Notes under the pieces: model-generated
The model's database searches: none
What the model was told of the DNA's origin: nothing
The model's input: the letters and a program-made list of their open reading frames with translations, nothing else
Part shown: piece by piece, positions 11,329 to 24,114 of the stretch
Layout of the letters: every line of letters starts with the position of its first letter
How positions within the stretch are numbered: position 1 is the stretch's first letter
NCBI GenBank assembly: GCA_028023455.1
Contig: JAQFVV010012537.1
Span: 1,486,001-1,550,000, forward strand
Direction of reading: 5' to 3'
Length of the DNA stretch: 64,000 nucleotides
Origin: Epiperipatus broadwayi
Lineage: Eukaryota; Onychophora; Udeonychophora; Euonychophora; Peripatidae
Made by a program: the position numbers and the translations under genes

Positions 11329-12346
11329 TTTTTAAATATCCAGCTTTCTGCAACAATAATATTTTTGTATTTTTCTTTTACATATATCAGAAACCCAGGT
11401 AAACAAAATCTTTTCCAAAGACAGATACTGTAAATTTTGAAGCATTATTTAACACAATCTCTTATCTATGACCAATTTATAAGTTAACTCCGAATCACTA
11501 AATAATATTTTTCTGAAATTACTATTAGACATACCATATAAAAACTGTATCAGTAGGTAATCATTTATTTCTGGGCAATCTACATATGGCTAAATAATAA
11601 TCAACATATTTCTCTAGAGCAACAGTTTTCTATTTCATAGTCTAAGCTGCTCTAAATAAGCACTCAAAATAAGAACTCAAAACTTTTATATGTTCTCTAT
11701 ATAAAATATCCTCCAGATGCTTTGGGGCATCAATCTATCAGCCAACTGTGTTACTTTCTGTCCCAAAAAATAATGAATAATTTTTAACAAGTTTATGCCT
11801 TCCTGCTACCAGCCAAATTTGATGACTAAGCCACCCTAATTTATTCTTCAGCACTACAACTATCACTTCACATTAAAATCTCTTTTCGTTTTGTATCCCA
11901 TCTTCCTCAAGTTTATCATTTACATATATGAAAATGGGTCTATTTGCAGCTCTTTCTTTCTAACTTTTAGAGTAATTCAGCACACAATGCACACCATTGG
12001 GTGAGACAATCACTAATGAGAACCTAAACATAGCTATGTGCTAGAAATCTAAGCACACATTCCAGTCCCTCCCCCATTTTAAAATTAGGTCTTATGACAA
12101 AATCTTCAAATTTAGCAGGTGATCAGCATATTCTGAGAGTTCTAGAAATGAGCATAAGAGCTTCAACTGCTGCAGTAACACAATCTTCTTGTTGATCAAC
12201 TATGGTTTCTTCTTCATTTACCTTCATATCTCTATGCTGCATTCTAGATTAGTCACTATCATAACTTTTCTTAAGATCAGATTATTCCACCATTCCTTCT
12301 GACTAATCTCACAGATAGATCCTCATACAGAAAACATAGGTGATTT

Positions 12347-12597
12347 ATTAATTGAGATTGCGCTTTATGCAAAAAAGTGAAGCTTGTCTAAATCTTACAA
12401 AGTTATATGGCTTAGCACTTTCAGAGACCTTGAGTCTCCATAATCATAGCCTACTTTTAACTGAAGTTTAGTTGTGGTCTCCGAAAGCACTAAGCCATAT
12501 AACTTTGTAAGATGTAGACAAGCTTCACTTTTTTGCATAAAGCACAATCTCAATTAATTACTAATCAAAGGTGAAGTAAAAACTATTATTTTATTTC
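12347..12597. mobile_element. foldback element inserted in Gypsy copy 2
   Basis: Arms 12347-12429 and 12476-12558 are 83 bp each and inverted, with about five mismatches; the loop is 46 bp. The insertion is bounded by an exact 12-bp direct repeat CATAGGTGATTT (12335-12346 and 12598-12609), and copy 1 (about 7.18-7.22 kb) shows the empty site. A 39-bp tail (12559-12597) lies on one side only, between the right arm and the duplication. No coding potential. Confidence 0.85.
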
Positions 12598-14212
12598 CAT
12601 AGGTGATTTGTGTTTTCTAAACTCTTTACTATTTGGAAACTTCACAAGTCTTGTTTTGACAGTATCTTTATGGTTACTCCAGGTATCCTCTGATGTTTAA
12701 ACAAATATTTGTTCTCCTACTACAAAATCTTCCAAATTTGGTTTTTATTTCATTTAATAACCATAAATAATGAGTGTTAAGTGGTTATGGCAAAAGTGAT
12801 CCATGAGAAATTTGGTTGGAGTTTTCCCTGTTGCTGTGCTAGGGATAAAATGTTGACTGTACATCATCTCTGCCAAAAGCTTCAGTTATTATTTTTAAAA
12901 TTTTCATATTATTCAAACTATATTTTAAACTTTGTACAGTTTTTCAGCAAATATGTTATTCTCCAGATGACAAGGAGGAGTATGGATATTGCTAATGCTT
13001 CTATCATGCAGGAAATAAATAAATCTTTGACATGTGAAGACTGTGCCATTAACAGTCACAATGAGGTCTGGGAAATTATGGGTGGTAAAAGTTTTTATTT
13101 AGAGCAGTTACAATATATTCAGTGCTTGTATTCTTGACCAAGATAAATTCCATTCATCTTGAGGAGTCATCAACCAATATCAGTATTGCATGTCTATCCA
13201 ATGAACAGATATGGTCCAAATGGATGTGAATACATGGAGTCATAGTCTTGTCCATGGAACTAATTGTTTGGGTGATAACTTAGATATCTGTTGACAATTG
13301 GAACAATTCTTAACTAGACTTTAAACATCCTTAGTTATATTAGACACCAAACATAAGAGCACATAAGAGCTTTCATTTTGACAACTCTAGATAATCTTTA
13401 TGTAACAAATTTATTACATAAATTCTATTGGCAGGAGACTTCAGTACTCAATCCATGTTGAATATACATCCACAACAAACTGATAGTCTATCTCTATTAA
13501 TCCAAATTGTATTATTTAATTCGGGGAGATGGATATTTGTCCAACTACTTTTTATCCATTTCACCTGTTTCTTACAACCCATATCTCATCTACTCCAGTC
13601 TTCTAATACAGTACTATTTATTACTTGTGATTTCATTGAGACTATGCAATTTATTTCTTTAACCACAACTACCTTTTCTTTAGGACTAGATAATTGTGAC
13701 AATGTGTCTGCATGTCCAATTTCACTTCCCAAATATGAAAATTTGTTGATAATCACAATGAGCCAATAACATTCACTGATTTACCTAAATAGGATTTTTT
13801 TCTCAGAACTGAAAATTACCACTAGAAAGTGATGGTCCAAACAAATCTTAATTCTGTCCATAAATATACATTTCAGCCAATTTTAAAACTCTGAAGGCAT
13901 AAATAATCAGATGTTCATCTCAAAAGCATGGGTGAGAAATATCAGCTCTTACACCATATTCAGATGCATTGTTCATTATCATAACATCTAAATTGCTCCA
14001 ATAATGGACCAATGATCTTTCTGAAGTTAACATCTCTATTGCAATATTAAAAGTTTTCATTATCACTATTTCAGGTCCATTCTTGTTTCTTTTTCAGAAG
14101 TTGATCTAGTAAAGATGAATAGTGTAATTTTTTTTTGATAAAATCCTCATGAAAATTTAATAGTCCTAAAAACATTCAAAACTATTTCATATTTCCAGGC
14201 TTACCAGCATTC

Positions 14213-14449
14213 TTAATAGTCTTTATTAGAATCTGGAAACCAACCCTGCACATTCATAACATGTCTGAGAAATTTTATTTCTTTTGCAGACCAAATACAA
14301 TTACTAACAATTATTTTCACTTTTGACCTTGCTAATTTTGAGCAGACTAAATCTGCCCAGTTTTCTAATTCTGATTCTGTAGCATCTATCATCAAAAAGT
14401 CATTCAGATAAGGAATTACACCATCCATAAATCTAAACAACATATCCAT
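14213..14449 (-). pseudogene. Gypsy reverse transcriptase fragment (copy 2)
   Basis: A 78-codon stretch with YLNDFLM in place of the Y-x-D-D catalytic box, then SKLARSKVKI, EIKFLRHVMNVQGWFPD, matching the FLGH-x(4)-G-x-x-PD segment of Ty3/Gypsy RT. The first catalytic Asp has become Asn, so this relic would be inactive even if expressed. Confidence 0.75.
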
Positions 14450-15545
14450 TTTTGCCTAGAAAACATTAGAAAACATTCATATACCATAAGGCAATGTTTG
14501 CATTTAAATAATTAATCAACAATTCCACTGTATTTTCTGTTACAGGTATCTGGTGAAAGCTGCTTTCAGATCTATCCACAAAATAATTAGCCTTCTGTAG
14601 CAATGCCAATACTTCACAGACATTAGATAACAGATACAACCCTGCCTTTATACATTTATTGATGGTAATCCTATAATCACCACATAAGCATAGTCTTATC
14701 TGATTTAATTACTTTATTGGCATAGTCTATGATTAATCTTCTGTTGGTATCAAGACCCTTTGGCAACCCATATAATGTTTTTTCCACTTTATCTCTTAAA
14801 GCAAATGGCATTTTCTAAGGTTTGCAAATAGTCAGTTGCACATTTTCTATTAATTCCACATTTACTGGTCTTGTTCTTAATTCTGATAATCCAGGCTTTA
14901 AAAGTTCTAGTTATCTTCTTTTCATAAGGGTTTCCATATGGACTGTCTTTAATACATTTACCCTTATACCTAAAGGTTTCCTATCCAGTAACAGGCTTAC
15001 ATCTTTATTTACCACATGAAAAGTCAAGGATCTCTGCCTAGGGTTCAACTTTACTACAACTGTCAACTGTACCACTCTGCTATATCTGAGGTTTATTTAA
15101 AACCATTCAGACAATGAATAAATTGATGCATATTACAAGGTTTTGTTTAATCAACATTTTGTATTAACAAGTAATACAAAGCAAATGAAAAAAAAAAACA
15201 AGTTAAGGTATAAATTAGTTTCTCAATCTAAACAAAAGTAACATAATGAACAGTCAGTGTATGCTAATTTTACTCCATAGAGGGTTTGTATCTTTCTTGT
15301 AAAACAGTCCAGTAATTTTAGCTAGTTTATACCTTGCTGCTGTCAGTAAAATTCAATGACTAAGCCATTCCCCTTTATTATTTTTTTAACAGCTATAACT
15401 ATCACTTCACAATGACATCTCCTTTAATTTTATTTCCCATCTCCTCAAATTTATCATTTACATATATAAAAACAAGAATCTATTTGCAGCACTTTCTAAC
15501 TTTTAGAGAAATTTAGCAGCCAATATGTACAGGAGGGAAAGACAA

Positions 15546-15743
15546 TCACCGATGAGAGCATAAACCATACTGATGTGATGGAAATCTAAGAACACATTCA
15601 ACCTTGTTTAGCTGAAACACTGAGCACAATACCTTCATTGGATTAGGAATAAGATTCCAATCTTTGAATAAGTTTTCCAATTTTTTCACATCCTTATTGA
15701 GAGATTTTTCTATTTCTAAAAAGAATACTTTTTGAGAAGTCAA
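15546..15743 (-). pseudogene. small LINE reverse transcriptase fragment
   Basis: The translation includes SLNKDVKKLENLFKDW and LIPNPMKVLCSVFQLN, resembling the RT segment of Jockey/CR1-type LINEs that follows the catalytic box (L-x(2)-W-x-L-x-PNP-x-K). It lies at the outer edge of the Gypsy LTR-like block and is a short relic of a different element. The clade cannot be set from this much sequence. Confidence 0.5.
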
Positions 15744-17935
15744 AACAAGATCATAAGTACAAAATCACTAATAAATATATTAAATAAATTAAATGAGAGA
15801 AATGAACCCCATAATAGTCAATTTTTCAAAATGTCATATCTATTATGGTTATCATTTAGGATCATTAGAAGTGATCCAAAAATTATCTTCCAATATTATT
15901 ATTAGGTTTTCACTATGAACATTTTGAGACTCATAATAACAATAATTTCTCAATAGTTAAGACCATTTATCATAAAAGCAGGTTGAGTTTGGATAAAAAA
16001 TAAACTGCTGTAAACAAGTTTAAAATTTTAATAATCCATACTGGAAATATCTATCGAAGTAAGTTAAAAACTGATGATATTTCATTGATCTAAACTCAGC
16101 TTATCATTTTATTTAAAAAAATAGTTCTCTACTAAAAGTTTCTGAAATTCTTAAATGTAAGAAAAATCATTAATTTCCTTTACAAACTCAATAATTTAAA
16201 ATTCACTTTCTATTATACAAAACCAGAATATGTGATAAATATCTCAAATTAATAATATAATTTTGGTTGCAAATACAATATTGAGAATAATTTCATATTT
16301 TGAAAAAAAAAAAACAACAACATATGAAACTATCTCCAGTCACAATGTTTTAAATCTACCATCCACATTGTAATTTCAACTGAAGCAAGTAAGGTCAATA
16401 AATGTACACTTGTTTAAGGCAGTAATAAAATTTCTAATAAGTACTAAAATATTTGCAGTCTTGGAATATTCAATTAATATTAATGTCAAATGAAAACTTT
16501 ATATAGGTATGTATCTTTGAGCCAGGAATCTGCCTGATAAGTGTTTAATACATTGAATGATAAATCAGATTTGTTGGTTTACAATCTATTGATAATTTAT
16601 GTTAATTAGTAATACAAAAGACTGATTCATCAAATATAGCTCAGTTTGAATACTTCATTGCATGCGATACTTCATTATGCCTGCTATTTATAAAAAAAAA
16701 CAAAGTCTAATAAAACATTAAAATTAAAACATACAGCTATCATTATAATAGATTTTAAAAAGTTCATTGGAGATGCATTTTTTCTTTAATCATGAAAATA
16801 AATGTATACAATTTTGCAGATGTTTGTGTGAAAAAAAAATGACAAAATAAAAAATAAAGGAAATATGTTTCATTTCAAATACATAAAAAATGTTATAAAT
16901 CAAAGATTGAATAGTGTGCAACTGAGCTCATATCAAAATATTTGCATATAAATAGTTTGCATAGAAACTTGATTAAGAGTTCAAAGTGATGATTATGATA
17001 CAATGCACCAAAAATATGCTAGACTTATAAAGTTAATTATGTGACCCATAGCTGAAGACCTATTTTTGGAAGAGTAATTAAAAGTCATGTGTTTGAACCA
17101 ATATTAACATGTGACTGCTCCTCGCCATTAATCAAAGATGACTAAATTTATTAGTAAAATGAAGTCCATATAAATGTGTTGTTACCTGTTGCATACCTGT
17201 TGGATTCTGAGACAGTTCCCCAGTAGAACATAAACACGTATTGCCTGAATGAAGTTAAAGAAGAGGAGATGACCAATTGATAAGCCCTATCTGTTATCCT
17301 ATCATAATAAGAAACATCCAAATACCCACCACCATCAGGATGCAAAAAAAAAAAAAGTAATGATTAGTAAATCTAAATATAAGTCTTGATTTCTCCATAA
17401 ACTTGGTGCCATGACTTTTTAGAGACCAGTCCAATTATTTTAATGGTAAGATAATTTTTTTTTTTGTTAATAGAAACTGTAAAAAGCCTGCTAATATAAT
17501 ATCATTTGTGAGTATAAATTATCAATACTTTACAATATAATAGAACAATTTTTGCATATTTAGTTTTAATTAACTAAATGTTGGAATGTAATAATTTTTC
17601 TCTGCATTTATTTTATAATGACAATTTATTTTTGTATAATATGTGTTTAAATATATGTAGTTACGCATTTGATTAAATAAATTTATTTTTATTTCATCTG
17701 TCTTGTTTGTGTGTGCTTTGATTTCATTCCAAGCAAGTACTTTTAAACTTTATAACTATCCCATAAGGTTCATTATTTCTATTGAGAAAGTATTGTGATG
17801 TACCGAAATAACCAACAAAGGATGAGTGTATATAAGATATTCTTTAGTCAAAGTACATGACACTTAGGTAAGAGTAACTATTATCCTATAAAAAAGTAAA
17901 TGGTTTTATTGCTCAGGAGTTCATAAGAAGTTTGA

Positions 17936-18010
17936 GGGTCAGACCTGTGAGCACCAGAATTAATATTAGAATCTTCCAAAGTGGATGCTCTACCGACAGT
18001 GACAAATTGT
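17936..18010 (-). repeat. tRNA-like SINE relic
   Basis: The reverse complement reads TGTCACTGTCGGTAGAGCAT, close to a pol III A box and tRNA D-arm, then GAAGATTC and further on AGGTCTGACCC, a weak B box. The 3' flank (TGAACTCCTGAGCAATAAAACC in minus sense, split by eye) resembles 38.23-38.31 kb, so it is a repeat rather than a tRNA gene. Confidence 0.4.
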
Positions 18011-18611
18011 GCAGAGCATTATGCTATAAAAATATTGTTTGACTGAAGAAAGTTTTGGATTCATTAAAGAGGATGATCATCACCAATCAGTAATCTGTGT
18101 ATTTAAAATAATCCAAATAGTTGCAAGTCATTGTGTATTTAAAATTATAGATATGATTCATTCATGCATTAAGATATGATACGTTTAGAAATCTGGATTT
18201 ATACTGTCATGAGTCTGATTATTTGATGATGATTATATTAGTTTGTCCCATAAGATATATGCAAAGAAATAAGTAAATTGGTGAATAAAAAAAAAACATA
18301 TGCTGTAATCAGAGGAGCAATCTGCACATAACTGGTTTAAGCATAAATGATGTTCCTTCCCCTCCTGTTGTTGGAGGTGTTTATTGTGTTTAACTTTAAA
18401 ATATCAAATCTATAATCACAGATTAGAATATAAAACATAATTATATAATTGAGCACTGCTTATAATTAAATAAATACCCATGTCTCAAATGTGTTGAAAA
18501 TATAATGCCTTATGTTATTGACACTCATAAATATAATTATTTATTTTTAGCCTCTTAAATAATATATATATATAAAATAAATAAAATATCCATTAACTAA
18601 AAACAATATTG

Positions 18612-18951
18612 TAATTATAATTGAAATAATATTTTTAACGGTTTACAAACAATTACAAACAATCTTTAAATCCGCAGAAGTACTTTCGGTTACTTTCTAA
18701 CCTGCCTCAACTGCCATAAAATTCAAAAACTAAAAGCGGAAGCAAACATCATCAATTCAAATTCAACAAGCTTCTAACATTAAAATACGAGATTCGTGGA
18801 ATTTGAATTGATAACGTTTGCTTCTGCTTTTAGTTTTTGAATTTTATGGCAGTTGAGGCAGGTTAGAAAGTAATCGAAAGTACTTCTGCGGATTTAAAGA
18901 TTGTTTGTAATTGTTTATAAACCGTTAAAAATATTATTTCAATTATAATTA
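18612..18951. mobile_element. large foldback element, 153-bp arms
   Basis: Arms 18612-18764 and 18799-18951 are inverted copies with few differences around a 34-bp loop. The arms carry CCGCAGAAGTACTTTCGG and CCTGCCTCAACTGCCATAA. The core CTGC(G/A)GA flanked by a purine/pyrimidine switch is shared with the smaller foldback at 26.33-26.48 kb. No ORF. It lies only about 60 bp from the 3' end of RTE copy B. Confidence 0.85.
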
Positions 18952-19028
18952 TATATATATAACAAAATTCAGTACAACATATACATCTACAGTGTAAATA
19001 CTTGTAACTATCATCATCATCATCATTA

Positions 19029-20596
19029 TCAACCATTATCAATCCACTGCAGGATGAAGGTCTCTCCAAGTTTAATCCATCTTCTCCGATCTTTAGCTTC
19101 TCTTCTCCACATCACCCCTACACATTTTCTTATTTCATCCATCCATCTTACATGTGGTCTCCTTCTGGGTCTTTTACAATCTCTTGGAATCCAGTTTAAA
19201 ATTTCAATTGTCCATCTATTATCATCTCTTCTAGCAATATGTCCAGCCCAACTCCAATCTTTTAATTTTTTCAATGAGGTCAGTAACACCTGTTTGTTCT
19301 CTTACCCATACATTGCGTTTTTGATCTCTTCTTGTTACTCCCAACATACATCTCTCCATACTTCTTTGAGTGGTCTGAAGTCTCTGTATTGATCTTCTAT
19401 TAAGTGTCCAAGTCTCAGATCCATAAGTAAGAACTGGTAAAACGCATTTGTTAAAAACCTTTCTTTTCAAACACATAGGCATATTTCCTTTTAATATCAA
19501 GTTATTTCTACCAAAAGCACTCCAACCAAGTTTAATTCTATGATTAATATCCTCTATTATGTTTCCATCTGTATTAATAATCTGACCAAGGTATTTGTAA
19601 CTCTTAACTTCTTCTAATTCATCATAATCAATCTTTATTTTCATATTTTGAGCAAATCGATTAAACATTACTTTAGTCTTTTTAACATTTATCTTTAGTC
19701 CTACTTTCATCTGATAACTCCTGCAACATTTCCTGCAGCTCGGAAGCATTATTTGCAAAAACAACTACATCATCTGCGAAATCTAAATGACTTAAATAAT
19801 CTCCATTTACTTTCACTCCTTTAGTTTCCCATTTTAATCCACAAAATACTTCTTGCAGCACTGCTGTAAAAAGTTTTGGAGATATGGAGTCACCTTGTCT
19901 TACACCTTTCTCAATGTTGACTTTCCCAGTATCATTATGTAATCTAATTGTTGCTGTTGCATTTTTATAAATATTCTTTAAAATATGACAATATCCTGGA
20001 TCTATACCTTGATGATCCAATGCTTTAATCACTGAAGAAATGTTTATAGAATCAAATGCCTTTTCATAATCTACAAATCCAAAACATAATGACAACTCAT
20101 ATTCATTTGTCCTTTCTATAACTTCTCTCAATACTTGAATATGATCTACTGTACTAAAACCACTTTTAAATCCAGCTTGTTCTCTTGGTTGGTGAAAATC
20201 CAAGGTTCTCTGTAGACGAGTTGTAATTATCTTGGTAAAAATTTTATATAAAACTGATAAAAGGCTGATAGGTCTGTAATTTCTAATATCTTCTTTATCA
20301 CCTTTTTTAAATATTAATATTATTACTGCATTCTTCCAATCATCCGGTACATCTTTATCATTTAGACATTTGGTATATAACTTTGCTAATATTTTTTCTG
20401 TTTCTTCACCTGCTTCTTTTAATATATCAATTATAATTCCATCATTACCTGGAGCCTTTCCTTTTTTCATACATTTAATTGCATTTCTCACTTCTTCATT
20501 TAAAATTCTGGGCAATTCAGAAGATGTAATAGATATAGGAGGTACTTGTTCTTTACTACTATATAATTCTTGATAAAAATCTTCTACCAATTTCAT
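19029..20596 (-). pseudogene. RTE reverse transcriptase domain (copy B)
   Basis: Three stretches: 20596-19682, 19764-19231 and 19289-19029. The first carries the RT core: [40 protein letters not shown] and the catalytic FADDVVVF near residue 273. An 8-nt deletion then shifts frame into [16 protein letters not shown] and YLGQIINTDGN. A 5-nt deletion (also in copies A and D) shifts again into the C-terminal tail HIARRDDNRW. The RT copies element RNA onto nicked host DNA. Catalytic residues are intact, but the polyprotein is broken in three places. Confidence 0.9.
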
Positions 20597-20657
20597 AATG
20601 TCATCCCTCTTTTTAGTAATAATTCCATCTTTTTTCCTTATTGCAGATATAAATTTC

Positions 20658-21845
20658 CTACCAATACCAAAATGTTTTTACATTCTTAAGACTTTTATTT
20701 TCTTCTACAGCTTTTCTTGCTAGTTCACAGTTATACTTTCTTATATCATTTTCAACTCTTTTCCACACCATTTTACAAAATTCGAGATATTCAATTCTTT
20801 TTAATGCATCATTCTTGCATATCTTCATATTCCTTCTTTTCTTCATAAGTTCTCTAGTCTCAGTAGAAATTTTATTAGTCAATTGCTGCTTTTTTCTACC
20901 AGCTATCTTTGTTGCAGTTTTTAAAAGTGTATCAGTTATTTTCATATTAATTTCATTCAAATCTGAATCATGTTCAAAATCTACTAATACTTGAAACCGA
21001 TTTGTAAGTTCTAATTTAAATTCATTAGAATGTTTCTGAAGATTAGGAATATCAACTGTAAATATAGTTTTTCTTAATAATTTTTGTCTCTCTAGTTTTA
21101 CATTAACATGTATCTTACCCCTTACTAATCGATGATCACTTCCTGTGTTAAATTTATTAAGCTCATTACAATCTTGAAATATGTATTTCCTGTTAGTCAA
21201 AATATAATCCAATTCTGCTGTACCTTCATTTGGATGCTTCCATGTCCATTTCCTTCTAACATTTTTCTCAAAAAAAGAATTCATAATATAAAGTTTTTCC
21301 TTCTCTGCAAACTCCACAAGTCTATGTCCTCTCTCATTTCTATTACCATAACCAAAATTACCTACAACACTTTCATCTTTCATTTGTTTACCAATTCTAG
21401 CATTAAAATCTCCCATAACAATTTTAAAATGTTGTTTACTCTGATCAAAAGCCTTTTGTACATCCATATAAAAATCTTCTACTACTTCATCACTGTGAGA
21501 ACTTGTTGGGGCATAAACCTGAATTATCTGCATTTGATATCTGCTATTAAGTTGTATAACTAATCTTGCCACTCTGTCTGATACACCATCAATCTCCACA
21601 ATATTGTTCTTCCACTTTTTATTTATAATGAATCCTACTCCACTTGTATTTCCAATATTTGTGCCTTTATAATAGAGCATATGTCCACTTTTTAAATCAA
21701 TTGTCTCTTCACCTTTTCTTCTAACTTCACAAAGTCCAATAATATCCCATTTAATATAAGAGAGTTCTTCTTCTAATTCTTGCAATCTTCCTTCACTTGA
21801 AAGTGATCTGCAGTTGTAAGTACCTAAATAAAAAGTCGTCATCAA
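20658..21845 (-). pseudogene. RTE endonuclease domain (copy B)
   Basis: A 395-codon open stretch. It is an apurinic-like endonuclease of the exonuclease-endonuclease-phosphatase fold. Motifs are NCRS (N11), CEVRR (E40), YAPTS near 111, GDFNARIG (D146, N148), DYILTNR near 213 and SDHRLV (D237, H238), so the catalytic set is complete. The domain nicks target DNA to prime reverse transcription. The frame ends prematurely (TFWYW) at a 2-nt deletion; copy C continues through this point. The true start is probably the ATG at the element's 5' edge (about 21971), but a stop at 21902-21900 separates it from this stretch. Confidence 0.9.
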
Positions 21846-24010
21846 ATGGCAGCCTGGGTCCGCCTCCAGGATATTCTTAGCACCCTCTGCCTTCGGCCAT
21901 CAACCACTGCCTTGGTTGGTGACTTTACAGCCTCCTGGGATTAAGGGCCATGCTTTATTTTTGTCTGTCATAACTTGTAACTATATACTTAATTATACTT
22001 ATTTACTCCTTACACTAATACTAATTCAAAGAGGGAGTAGACTTTCTTTGGGTCCTACTCCTCTTTTTAACAATAAGATAAACTTAATTCAGTGAGATAG
22101 TCACAGTTTTGGATTTCATCTTGGATATACAAAATCAATACTTCTTCACTTATGATAATATCATAGATATAGTACATACTTAAGTATAATATAAATCAAT
22201 GATCTAAATAACTGTATTTATACAATAAGTTCAAATAAATTAAAAAATAAACAACCCGTCTTCTATTTTAAAAACAGACTTTTAATATCAATATATATAC
22301 AAAACACATGCTCGTCTTCTTTATAAATCTTGTTTATTATATGAACTATAATAAAATAAATAAATAACACTCCGATGTTTTCCACTATATTCTTTTATAC
22401 TTTTAACAAGAAACAACTAAAAAATACATAAAAAACAATAAATACAAATATTCCATATTACATATAACAGATATCTCTTACCTTAAAACTCTTGTAACAA
22501 ACAATCTTAACTTTTCATTACATTTGTTTCTTAAATACCTTTCTTAAAATAATCCCTATAATTAATTAATTAATTAAGTCAATACCTATTATTCTCATTG
22601 TTTTCAATCAACATCCTATTTATTACAGGTTTCATTTCATTAATATAAATTCCTTCTTAAAGAGCATGTGTTTTGTTTATATATTGACAATAAGTTCATA
22701 CTCAAAGCATATTTCAATGTAGTCAATGCAAAAATCAAATCCATGTAGGGGAAGACTTTTTTGATCGTATCTAAATCAATACTCAAATCTACCTATTTAA
22801 TTTAAAATTAGAGCATTGCATCATTTATTATATATTTATTGGACATTTCGCATATATCAAACCATTTTTCACATGCATACATAGCTTATTTATTATTATA
22901 ACTATTGGGGTTTTTGCTTTTTTAAATAAGATTTTTAGATTTTTTTCATCTATATTCTCAATCCATCAAATTATATTAAAAAAATCAAGCAAATCTGTTT
23001 TTCGATATAATTAAAATTAAATGTGAGATAATAAGCTTAAAGTTACATCTTTTGAAATAATTTAAAAGAAGAAAATCAACAAATCTTTCACCTTCCCTTT
23101 TATAATTCAAGGAATTTACAAATATAAATATAGTTTTAAAAATAAAATATAATTAATTGCCAACGATAATATATATTCAGAGGTCATCTAAAATATAATA
23201 TTCTTTATACAAGGTTTAAATTATAAATACTTTTTTTAATAATTTTTAGCGTTTACTTATGTATATATAACAATAGTAGAATATTCCTTTGCAGGATTTC
23301 TTTTCGCAGTTAGTTTTGAGGCTTCATAATTCAGGCTGGGGTTTCTTTCAACAACATATACATATATTTAGTTAATTTTTTCCTTTTTCATTTTCAAGGC
23401 AAAAATAAAATGTCATATATAAACTTCCTTGATAAAATGGAATTTTTTTCATTGCCTTATCGTTTTGTTTAATGCAGGTTGCTGCATAAATACTTACTGG
23501 ATCTTTATTACATTTTCTCAGTTGCATGATAAATTGGATCTAAGTTATATTTCAAGCAATTAGTCATTTACTTTCTTCTTAATCCCTAAATATAGTATCA
23601 GGTTCAAAGAAAAGTCACAAAGTAGAGCTAAGAAATAAGAGTGCCTAAAAAAAATTCTTACTGTATATCTTCTGACTGATTTCTATTTTCCTTAATGATC
23701 TCTTTATTTTTCATAATCTTAAATACATTTTAATTATATAATGGATTAAATTATTAACTTGGAAAGACTTTTCTTTTCTTTTGTCTCCAAACACAAAAAT
23801 ACAACCTTGAAATTAAAATGAAATCTTAATATTTTTAATCACCTTATTTTTTTAAATTTAAACCAAAATGTATATATTTTGATTAATTTTACTTTTTTTT
23901 CCTTCTTTAATATATCTTAATTATATTGTTTTTAAAATAAACACACACATACCAACATAAAGAATATTTTTTCTAATTGTAAATGCTTTATTTTCCAATA
24001 ACAAAAACTA

Positions 24011-24114
24011 GCTTTATTAATGCACCTACCATTGTCTCTCAGACAGCCAATCAGATTTTAAACAGCTGTCTTAAGAATGATTGGCTGTCTGACAACAGTA
24101 GGCGCATGTGAAAG
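24011..24114. repeat. imperfect inverted repeat (short MITE-like)
   Basis: Arms 24011-24053 and 24078-24114 pair around a 24-bp loop. AGACAGCCAATCA against TGATTGGCTGTCT is exact; the outer part has a 5-nt gap and several mismatches. Confidence 0.6.

Larger units (their letters stand above)
6000..12080 (-). mobile_element. decayed Ty3/Gypsy LTR retrotransposon, copy 1
   Basis: Minus-strand order is that of a Ty3/Gypsy element: gag zinc knuckle (11.3-11.1 kb), protease end (about 10.95 kb), RT and RNase H (10.9-9.4 kb), integrase (7.85-7.3 kb), pol C-terminus (7.15-6.96 kb), then an LTR-like region down to about 6.0 kb. All reading frames are broken. An RTE retrotransposon sits inside it at 8279-9413, and its 3' side carries a 402-bp tandem duplication. 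It lies head to tail with a second copy at 11.8-15.6 kb. Boundaries are approximate because the LTR ends are decayed. Confidence 0.75.
11788..15595 (-). mobile_element. decayed Ty3/Gypsy retrotransposon, copy 2
   Basis: Minus-strand elements parallel copy 1: LTR-like 15595-15075, then a junction at about 15063 that removes gag, RT (14.45-14.2 kb), RNase H (about 13.9-13.7 kb), integrase (13.3-12.6 kb), pol end (12.29-12.08 kb) and LTR-like 12080-11788. A foldback element is inserted at 12347-12597. LTR-like blocks share landmarks with 6.0-6.6 kb (TAAGCCA(T/C)(T/C)CC, GTTTATCATTTA). The 11.79-12.08-kb block lies between the two internal regions, so the two copies may share one LTR. Confidence 0.72.
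19012..21972 (-). mobile_element. RTE non-LTR retrotransposon copy B, near full length
   Basis: About 2.96 kb with a 12-bp target-site duplication ACTTGTAACTAT (19000-19011 and 21973-21984). It begins on the minus strand at an ATG (MTDKNKAW...) and ends in (TGATGA)n, typical of RTE elements: one ORF with endonuclease then RT, and a short tandem-repeat tail. Nearly identical to copy C by eye. Lesions: TGA for Trp at 21902-21900, a 2-nt loss near 20680, an 8-nt loss near 19705 and a 5-nt loss near 19258. Confidence 0.93.

Noticed and set aside
12781-13769. Plus-strand frames of 113-118 codons
   Set aside because: Antisense to the Gypsy integrase and RNase H relics of copy 2; no domain of their own.
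17151-17345. 64-codon minus-strand frame (HPDGGGYLDVSYYDR...)
   Set aside because: Less hydrophobic than most chance frames here, but no recognisable domain, no flanking splice sites I trust, and no second copy. Possibly part of an unrecognised repeat.
21132-21563. Plus-strand frames opposite the RTE copies (also 45218-45616, 19054-19392, 43674-43994)
   Set aside because: Complementary shadows of the RTE coding strand, rich in Phe, Leu, Ser and Ile as expected from antisense of Lys- and Glu-rich protein.
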